6,800 bases of DNA. Origin: Chryseobacterium sp. (lineage in GTDB: Bacteria > Bacteroidota > Bacteroidia > Flavobacteriales > Weeksellaceae). The DNA is taken from positions 1 through 6,800 of the forward strand of contig JAGNPP010000142.1 of the NCBI GenBank assembly GCA_017989575.1, written 5' to 3'. Below the pieces are notes generated by a model that saw nothing but the letters and a program-made list of their open reading frames with translations, ran no database searches and was not told where the DNA came from. Each line of letters starts with the position of its first letter. Positions within the stretch are counted from its first letter, which is position 1. Shown here piece by piece: positions 1 to 5,661 of the stretch. Position numbers and translations under genes: made by a program.

Positions 1-220
1 TTTGAAAGCGAAAATTATTGATTTCGAATTCAAACAAATACAGCCAGATGGAAAACTGAAAACGATTGTAGTCTATACAAAACACGCTCGTGGATTGGTT
101 TTGCGTTTTTGCGCTGAGAAACAAGTCAAGACTTTGGATGAAGTGAAGGCTTTCAACTACGAGAATTATTTGTTTGATGAGAAATTGTCGACTGAAACTA
201 ATTTGGTTTTTACGAGGTAA
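1..220 (+). CDS. yaaA: Peroxide stress protein YaaA (DUF328/UPF0246), C-terminal part only
   Basis: The 72 visible residues are the C-terminal end of a protein whose family is usually about 250 residues long; the rest lies left of the window and the first base belongs to an incomplete codon. The segment YTKHARGLVLRF matches the conserved K-x-ARG-x-x-x-R block near the YaaA C-terminus, and FNYENYLFDEKLS followed by ELVF-like NLVFTR matches the family ending (compare GFNSEGYFFDE...LVFKR in Escherichia coli). Family knowledge: E. coli YaaA is induced by OxyR, binds DNA and lowers intracellular free iron during hydrogen peroxide stress. Its TAA stop lies 2 bases before the prmC start, so the two are probably co-transcribed. 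The first in-window TTG codon is internal, not a start. The call rests on remembered C-terminal motifs, without the N-terminal region. Confidence 0.85.
   Translation, partial: LKAKIIDFEFKQIQPDGKLKTIVVYTKHARGLVLRFCAEKQVKTLDEVKAFNYENYLFDEKLSTETNLVFTR
214..217 (+). promoter_or_regulatory. Possible Shine-Dalgarno site (GAGG) for prmC
   Basis: GAGG lies inside the last codons of the upstream yaaA-like gene, 5 bases before the prmC ATG at 223. It supports that ATG as the start and fits translation tightly following the upstream gene. Bacteroidota genes often lack such sites, and the other starts in this window show none, so the match could be chance. Confidence 0.35.
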
Positions 221-222
221 CT

Positions 223-1245
223 ATGAAACTTTCCGAAATAAAAATTCTCATTCACCACGAACTTTCCGAGATTTATTCCAAATCTGAGATCGAGGAATTG
301 TTCTCGATTTTTGCTGAACATTTTTTGAATTTGAACAAAATTGAATTGCGATACAGTTTGGAAAATGAATTATCAGAAAGTGATTCCAATAAATTTTATG
401 AAGCTATTTCTGAATTAAAAACAAGTAAACCATTTCAGCAGATCCTTGGCGAAACGGAATTCTATGGAATGAAATTCTTTGTGAATGAACACGTTTTGAT
501 TCCAAGACCGGAAACGGAGGAACTTCTGGAATTAGCGATTGGAAAGATTCAAGATTCAAGATTCAAGATTCGAGATTCGAGATTTGATATTCAAGGATTA
601 AAGGTCTTCGACTCCGCTCAGACTGACAATGCAGAAACAGAAAGGCTTCGAGAACCTCAGCCTGACAACTCTAAAACTCTCAAACCCTCAAATTCTCAAA
701 CTCTCCCATTCTCAAACCCTCGAACTCTCAAACCCTCAAACTCTCCCACCAAAATTCTTGACATTGGAACGGGAAGCGGGATTATTCCAATCATTTTGAA
801 GAAGAATTTTCCGGAAGCGGAAGTTTCAGCGATCGATATTTCGAGTGAAGCTTTGGAAATTGCAAAGAGAAATGCGGAGTTTCATCAAATTGAAATTAAC
901 TTCGTCAGCAAAGATTTTTTGAATGGAAACCTTGATGAAGTTTATGATGTGATAATCAGCAATCCACCTTATATCGGTATTGAAGAAAATCCTGAGATTG
1001 AAGATTCGGTAAAAGGCTTTGAACCAAATTTGGCGCTCTTCTCTCCTACTTCTGATGCTTTAATTTTTTACAGAAAAATTGCGGAAGATTGCAAAAATCA
1101 TTTGGCTGAAAATGGATTTTTGTTTTTGGAAATCAATCAGAAATTGGGGAAGGAAACTTTGGAATTGTATAAAAACGGTTTTTCTGAGGTTGAACTTTTG
1201 AAAGATATTTCTGGGAATGACAGGATGATTTTTGGGAGAAAGTAA
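223..1245 (+). CDS. prmC: Peptide chain release factor N5-glutamine methyltransferase PrmC (HemK), with repeat-built insert
   Basis: PrmC uses S-adenosylmethionine to methylate the glutamine of the GGQ motif in release factors RF1 and RF2 in the cytoplasm. The 340-residue product has the family's N-terminal helical domain (about 1-95) ending in VLIPRPETEELLEL (91-104), then a class I methyltransferase domain. Visible motifs are ILDIGTGSG (178-186, SAM binding), the acidic residue D205 in AIDIS (probable ribose contact), NPPY (247-250, holds the substrate glutamine) and the GFEPNLALFSPTSDAL block (265-280). Family members are usually about 280-290 residues. The excess is residues 107-176, a low-complexity insert at the junction of the two domains, with 7- and 8-residue periods; without it the protein is 270 residues. 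All catalytic motifs are intact, so activity is likely but unproven. The ATG at 223 is chosen because the N-terminus starts as in other PrmC proteins. Confidence 0.96.
   Translation: MKLSEIKILIHHELSEIYSKSEIEELFSIFAEHFLNLNKIELRYSLENELSESDSNKFYEAISELKTSKPFQQILGETEFYGMKFFVNEHVLIPRPETEELLELAIGKIQDSRFKIRDSRFDIQGLKVFDSAQTDNAETERLREPQPDNSKTLKPSNSQTLPFSNPRTLKPSNSPTKILDIGTGSGIIPIILKKNFPEAEVSAIDISSEALEIAKRNAEFHQIEINFVSKDFLNGNLDEVYDVIISNPPYIGIEENPEIEDSVKGFEPNLALFSPTSDALIFYRKIAEDCKNHLAENGFLFLEINQKLGKETLELYKNGFSEVELLKDISGNDRMIFGRK
544..592 (+). repeat. 7-bp tandem repeat array (AAGATTC/GAGATTC) inside prmC
   Basis: Seven consecutive 7-bp units: four perfect AAGATTC (544-571), then GAGATTC, GAGATTT and GATATTC. 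Three units make 21 bp, so the translation has a 7-residue period (KIQDSRF, KIRDSRF, DIQGLKV). It forms the first third of the PrmC insert. Confidence 0.93.
604..668 (+). repeat. Two degenerate direct copies of a CTTCGA...CTCAG-CTGACAA repeat inside prmC
   Basis: The copy starting near 606 reads CTTCGACTCCGCTCAG then ACTGACAA. The copy starting near 645 reads CTTCGAGAACCTCAG then CCTGACAA. They share both ends and differ in the middle by substitutions and a one-base gap. They sit between the 7-bp and 8-bp arrays. Sequences of this type occur, as I remember, as dispersed repeats in Bacteroidota genomes; I could not check this. Confidence 0.7.
667..746 (+). repeat. 8-bp tandem repeat array (AACTCTCA/AACCCTCA) inside prmC
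   Basis: Ten consecutive 8-bp units variable at a few positions: AACTCTAA, AACTCTCA, AACCCTCA, AATTCTCA, AACTCTCC, CATTCTCA, AACCCTCG, AACTCTCA, AACCCTCA, AACTCTCC. Three units make 24 bp, giving an 8-residue period in PrmC (NSKTLKPS, NSQTLPFS, NPRTLKPS). The array ends 4 bases before the codon that restarts the conserved methyltransferase domain (KILDIGTGSG, from 751). Confidence 0.92.
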
Positions 1246-1259
1246 TTAGTCTTGATTTA

Positions 1260-1658
<399 letters not shown>

Positions 1659-1730
1659 CCTAATCAAAAATTTTCAATCACTTTTCGAATGGGAATTTTT
1701 AACCGTGAAAAGAATAACAAAACCTCAACC

Positions 1731-1875
1731 TAGCCCCGATGGGAACGGCATCCTTTTTTGTGATTGCGAAAAAATGTTTGATTGGATTGATTATCGTCGT
1801 TCGCAATCACAAAAAAGATATAGTGGACAGCGGGTTGGAATGGTGAAAACAGAAACGGAATCGTCTTGCTCCTAA
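1731..1875 (+). ncRNA. Possible flavobacterial structured element or non-coding RNA; strand uncertain
   Basis: The element opens with AGCCCCGAT, continues into a long perfect hairpin (1753-1817), and closes with GATATAGTGGACAGCGGG, a variable stretch and GCTCCTA. CCCG (1735-1738) can pair with CGGG (1831-1834), and AGC (1732-1734) with GCT (1868-1870), so outer helices could enclose the hairpin. From memory, a layout with these fixed GC-rich blocks around a hairpin of variable sequence recurs between genes in Flavobacteriia, and the Rfam Flavo-1 RNA is a candidate identity. I could not verify either point. An open frame runs through it but shows no protein-like conservation. It fills the gap between convergent genes, so its transcription source is unclear; the plus strand is assigned only from the remembered orientation. 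Confidence 0.45.
1753..1817. repeat. 18-bp perfect inverted repeat (long hairpin)
   Basis: The left arm 1753-1770 (CTTTTTTGTGATTGCGAA) is the exact reverse complement of the right arm 1800-1817, with a 29-base loop. The A/T runs lie at the base of the stem with T on the 5' side and A on the 3' side in both orientations, and no T-run follows on either strand. It is therefore not a standard intrinsic terminator. The loop contains TTGATTGGATTGATTA (1778-1793), which resembles degenerate TTGA units. Confidence 0.9.
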
Positions 1876-1882
1876 AAATATC

Positions 1883-2524
1883 TTATCCTATCTTTTTATT
1901 AATGAAAATTTCGTACGCCAAATAGATCAATGGCACAGACATAATACCGATGAACAGAGCATTCTGCATCGCAAATTCTGGATAGGAAGCCACGGCGTAA
2001 ACCAAACCTAAAAACGCACCACCGAGATGCGCGGCGTGACCAATGTTGTCGTTTGCTCTTGGGTTGAGCATCATATAAACGGAATACCCGAAGTAAAGAG
2101 CGCCGAATGCGAATCCTGGGATGAACCAAATCTGAATGTCATTGGGAGCCAAAGCTACCGCAGCGAACAAAACCCCTGAAACACCTCCACTTGCACCAAT
2201 CGCAGAATAAAAAGGTACATTCTTGTAAACATAGAGGCAAAATAGATTTCCTAAAATAATGGAACCCAAATAAATAATCAAAAATCCGCCAATCCCGAAT
2301 CCTATTAGCGCTATGGGCGCGAAAATGTACAGCGTGTACATATTGAAAAGGAGATGCATAAAGTCGCCGTGCAAAAAGCCCGCGGAGAGAATCCGGATGT
2401 ATTCTTTGCGTCTTTGGATGGCGCCGACCTCGAATTTATATTTATGAAACAATTCTGGTTTTTGAAATCCTATGTAACTTGTGATACAAGTGATTGCGAT
2501 TATGATAAGTAAAACGATATTCAT
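1883..2524 (-). CDS. Rhomboid family intramembrane serine protease
   Basis: The 213-residue, strongly hydrophobic product cleaves transmembrane substrates within the inner membrane; the substrate cannot be told from sequence. It has the rhomboid layout: a first helix at about 2-20, the HGDFMHLLFN block (52-61) in the second core helix with H57 and N61 matching the oxyanion-site His and Asn of GlpG, the nucleophile S112 in GASG (110-113), and H166 in AHLGG (165-169) as the catalytic histidine. About six membrane helices are visible, the minimal bacterial form with no extra soluble domain. Length is normal for the small bacterial class. It starts 29 bp after parC on the same strand with no clear promoter or Shine-Dalgarno sequence between, so it is probably the last gene of the parE-parC transcript. 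It converges on the lipoprotein gene. Confidence 0.94.
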   Translation of the reverse strand: MNIVLLIIIAITCITSYIGFQKPELFHKYKFEVGAIQRRKEYIRILSAGFLHGDFMHLLFNMYTLYIFAPIALIGFGIGGFLIIYLGSIILGNLFCLYVYKNVPFYSAIGASGGVSGVLFAAVALAPNDIQIWFIPGFAFGALYFGYSVYMMLNPRANDNIGHAAHLGGAFLGLVYAVASYPEFAMQNALFIGIMSVPLIYLAYEIFINKKIG

Positions 2525-2553
2525 TATTTTTTTTATTTATTTTTCAAGCTGAG

Positions 2554-5133
2554 TTATTCAGTTGCATCTTCGTCGAAAAGACTTCCGATGGTTCCACCGT
2601 CGTCGTCCAGCTGTTCGTCTGATTTTTCTTCGATTTCGGGTTCTTCTTCTATGATTTCCGGTGGTTCCGGAATGGTGATATTGATGTTTTTAACTTTGTC
2701 TCTGGTCAATTGATTTCCAATGGCTTTGATTCCTTTGACTGTGATGAATTCATCCAAATCAACTGTTTCTGGGTCTTTTTGTTTGTCTTTTATTTTTGGA
2801 TAAACCAATTCTGCGATGGCACCAATTTCAGTCGTTACGAATTCCAAGAAAGATTTTGGATGTTCGTTGCTGAAGAAAGATTGAATGTTGGTCGTATTTT
2901 CCAAAAGAAAACGTTTAACGAAATACTTATCTTTTTCGCCATCGAAATAGATGCAAGTGATTGCTTGTTCTGGTTTCCATTTTTCGAGAATCAAATATTC
3001 ATCATCGAAACGGTTCATCAAATCGAAAGAAACCAACTTGGCTTCGCCTTGAGCATTGATGGTCAAAATTTTGTCGTCGCCTTTGAAATTCCCTAATAAA
3101 GTTCCTCGTCCATCGGCATTCAGACGACGTACGGAATCATCGAACCAAATTTTCCTTGGTGCCAAAGTGGAAACGCCTTCTTCTTTCAAGTCGACTTTTT
3201 TCACTGCATATTTCGTCACCAGATTTCCTTTGGAATCACGGCCTTTGATGGCAATTTCTGAGAAATCGATATCAATTTTGTTTTTTCTAACTCTTGCATT
3301 TGGTTTTAACAAAACAGAAACAACTTCTGCTTCGCCATTTGGATTCGCTGAGAAATAGAGCATTTCTGAGAATTTTTTGTCAGATGCCAATTTGTAATCT
3401 GTATTTCTCGTAACGCCTGTCACGGAGAAGCGTTTCATATAATAAGGGCCTTCGCGACCTTCGCGATAGATGGAATTGTAAACCGTGCGTTTATCATTCT
3501 TTTTCCAAATGGCAACGTGAACGATGTTTTTCCCGATGAAAGTTTTGGCTTCTACTTTTACAACCTTCATCGTACCGTCTTTTTGGAACGTGATGATGTC
3601 ATCTATATCTGAACAATCGAACAAGAATTCGTCTTTTTTGAGGGAAGTTCCAATGAAACCTTCTTCCCAATTCACGTAGAATTTTTCATTCGCAACTGCG
3701 ACTTTGCTAGCATCGATTGTGTCGAATATTCTTAGTTCGGTTTTTCTCTCTTTGCCTTTTCCGTATTTCTTTTGAATATTGGTGTAATAATCTATCGCAT
3801 AGACAACTAGATTAGCCAAATGATGTTTGACTTGCTCAATTTTTCCTTCTAATGCGAGAATATTTTCTTTAAATTTATCTAAATCGAAACGGGAGATTCT
3901 TTTGATTCGGATTTCCGTTAATCTTAAAATATCTTCTTCTGTAACAGCTCTCAGCAAATGTGTTGTATGCGGTTTCAAACCTTCATCGATCGTCGAAATC
4001 ACATCTTCCCAAGATTTTACTTCCTCGATGTCGTGGTAGATTCTGTTCTCGATGAAAATTCTTTCCAAAGAAGAAAAATGCCAGTTTTCCTGCAACTCGT
4101 GTAGCTCGATTTCCAATTCTCTCTTCAGCAAAGAAACTGTGTGATCTGTGTTGTGTTTGAGAATATCTGAAACAGATAGAAACATTGGTTTGTCTCCAAC
4201 GATGACGCAGGCATTTGGAGAAATGGGAACTTCGCAATCTGTGAATGCATAAAGAGCGTCAATCGTTTTGTCCGGCGAAACATCCGGATGAAGATGGATA
4301 TTAATCTCAACCAAATCGGACGTGTTGTCCTCAATTTTCTTGATTTTAATTTTCCCACGCTCATTAGCCTTAATGATACTGTCAATCAAATCGCCTGTAT
4401 TTTTGGAAAAGGGCAATTCTGTTATGGTAAGTGTATGCTTATCTTTTTGGGTAATTCTTGCTCTGGCTCGTATTTTCCCACCACGTTTTCCGTCGTTGTA
4501 ATTGGTAACATCCAACATTCCTTCTGTCAAGAAATCTGGGAACAATTCGAACTTTTTGCCTTTGAGATGAAGTATAGAAGCTGTGATTAATTCGTTGAAA
4601 TTATGGGGCATAATCTTCGTGGAAAGTCCAACGCCGATTCCTTCAACGCCTTGTGCAAGTAACAATGGGAATTTTACGGGAAGGTCGATCGGTTCGTTAT
4701 TTCTACCGTCATAAGACTTTGTCCAATGTGTCGTTTTCGGGTTGAAGACCACATCCAAAGCAAAAGGTGTCAATCTCGCCTCAATGTATCTCGCCGCTGC
4801 CGCCGAATCTCCTGTATAAATATTTCCCCAGTTTCCCTGAGTATCAATCAATAATTCTTTCTGCCCAAGTTGCACCATTGCGTCTGTGATAGACGCATCG
4901 CCGTGTGGATGGTACTTCATCGTGTTCCCAACAACGTTTGCCACTTTGTTGTAACGCCCATCTTCCAACTCACGCATCGAGTGCATAATCCTACGCTGAA
5001 CCGGCTTGAATCCATCAAAAATAGAAGGAATCGCACGATCCAAAATTACGTAAGATGCATAATCCAAAAACCAGTCTTTATACAGACCCGAAACTTTTTT
5101 CAGGCTCTCCTCGTGGTGTGTACTTTCTTCCAT
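2554..5133 (-). CDS. parC: DNA topoisomerase IV subunit A (ParC)
   Basis: This is the DNA breakage-reunion subunit that with ParE decatenates replicated chromosomes and relaxes supercoils. The 859-residue product starts with the winged-helix/tower region: AIPSIFDGFKPVQRR (34-48), the HPHGD motif (75-79) and the catalytic tyrosine Y116 in AAARYIEARLT, which links covalently to DNA. EGIGVGLSTKIMPHNF (164-179) is a further family block. A coiled-coil gate spans about 330-450, and a beta-propeller-like C-terminal domain follows from about 480. No QRRGGRG GyrA box is present, which, with parE upstream, favours ParC over GyrA. The last 38 residues (822-859) are very rich in Glu and Asp. The residue after HPHGD is A80, where E. 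coli ParC has quinolone-target S80; D84 matches acidic E84. The ATG overlaps the preceding stop by one base (TAATG), suggesting coupled translation. Confidence 0.95.
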   Translation of the reverse strand: MEESTHHEESLKKVSGLYKDWFLDYASYVILDRAIPSIFDGFKPVQRRIMHSMRELEDGRYNKVANVVGNTMKYHPHGDASITDAMVQLGQKELLIDTQGNWGNIYTGDSAAAARYIEARLTPFALDVVFNPKTTHWTKSYDGRNNEPIDLPVKFPLLLAQGVEGIGVGLSTKIMPHNFNELITASILHLKGKKFELFPDFLTEGMLDVTNYNDGKRGGKIRARARITQKDKHTLTITELPFSKNTGDLIDSIIKANERGKIKIKKIEDNTSDLVEINIHLHPDVSPDKTIDALYAFTDCEVPISPNACVIVGDKPMFLSVSDILKHNTDHTVSLLKRELEIELHELQENWHFSSLERIFIENRIYHDIEEVKSWEDVISTIDEGLKPHTTHLLRAVTEEDILRLTEIRIKRISRFDLDKFKENILALEGKIEQVKHHLANLVVYAIDYYTNIQKKYGKGKERKTELRIFDTIDASKVAVANEKFYVNWEEGFIGTSLKKDEFLFDCSDIDDIITFQKDGTMKVVKVEAKTFIGKNIVHVAIWKKNDKRTVYNSIYREGREGPYYMKRFSVTGVTRNTDYKLASDKKFSEMLYFSANPNGEAEVVSVLLKPNARVRKNKIDIDFSEIAIKGRDSKGNLVTKYAVKKVDLKEEGVSTLAPRKIWFDDSVRRLNADGRGTLLGNFKGDDKILTINAQGEAKLVSFDLMNRFDDEYLILEKWKPEQAITCIYFDGEKDKYFVKRFLLENTTNIQSFFSNEHPKSFLEFVTTEIGAIAELVYPKIKDKQKDPETVDLDEFITVKGIKAIGNQLTRDKVKNINITIPEPPEIIEEEPEIEEKSDEQLDDDGGTIGSLFDEDATE

Positions 5134-5633
5134 TAATCTGATACTGTATTATCTTCGTTACGAACTTCTTTATTGATTTTTACCACTTTGTTTAATGAAA
5201 ACTTCAAATCTTTTAACTGTTTTTTACTCAGAAAAGTAACATCATATTTAAGAATAATCACGTGGCTCTTCTTGCTTGAGATATAAACATATAATCTTTT
5301 GAAAAACAAGACATTTACAATATTGAACTTCAAGAGTTTATACTTTGGAAATTCGTCTTTTGCATTTTTCTTGGTTAAGAGATATAAAATATGGCTATTC
5401 CTGAAATTGAGAGTTTCCCCATCGCTGTCATATTCAAAAACGGGTCTGCCAATAAAATAAAGCAATAGAAACAACATCAAAGGAATCGCCAGCAAAATCC
5501 ATACTTTGTTACCGAAGATATCAAATTTATTAATCTCTAAAATATAAGCAATTACGCCTAAAATAAAAATAATCCCCACTAAAGAATATATAAAACTAAA
5601 GACGGGAATTCTATTCCTATTACTTAATCTCAT
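5133..5633 (-). CDS. Small two-helix membrane protein between parE and parC, function unknown
   Basis: I do not recognise a named family for this 166-residue protein. Two hydrophobic helices at about 10-32 and 43-62 are joined by a short loop, followed by a soluble C-terminal part of about 100 residues rich in lysine and aromatic residues. Its pattern, a short strand-like FEYDSDGETLNFRN (66-79), then FPKYKLLKFNIV (95-106) and a helix SKKQLKDLKFSLNKV (136-150), recalls bacterial PH-like (DUF304-type) membrane proteins; this is a loose resemblance only. It starts 28 bp after the parE stop and its TAA shares one base with the parC ATG, so it is embedded in the operon and could affect parC translation. 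GC content is about 28% in a sampled 120 bp, well below parC. No Shine-Dalgarno sequence is evident before its ATG. Confidence 0.75.
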   Translation of the reverse strand: MRLSNRNRIPVFSFIYSLVGIIFILGVIAYILEINKFDIFGNKVWILLAIPLMLFLLLYFIGRPVFEYDSDGETLNFRNSHILYLLTKKNAKDEFPKYKLLKFNIVNVLFFKRLYVYISSKKSHVIILKYDVTFLSKKQLKDLKFSLNKVVKINKEVRNEDNTVSD

Positions 5634-5661
5634 CCTGTTTATTTTGTCTTTCTATGTTTTT

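Noticed and set aside
544..746. CRISPR array or other spacer-bearing array
   Set aside because: The units are 7 and 8 bp, directly adjacent with no spacers, and lie inside an intact coding frame.
1753..1817. The long hairpin as a rho-independent terminator for the convergent genes
   Set aside because: In both orientations the T-run is on the 5' arm and the A-run on the 3' arm, and neither side is followed by a T-tract.
1866..1900. AT-rich imperfect palindrome just after the rhomboid stop as a terminator
   Set aside because: Pairing is short, A/T only and needs a bulge, so it is too weak to call.
2554..5133. Identity as gyrA
   Set aside because: No GyrA-box QRRGGRG motif is seen in the C-terminal domain, and the partner subunit encoded upstream is ParE-like, so ParC is preferred.
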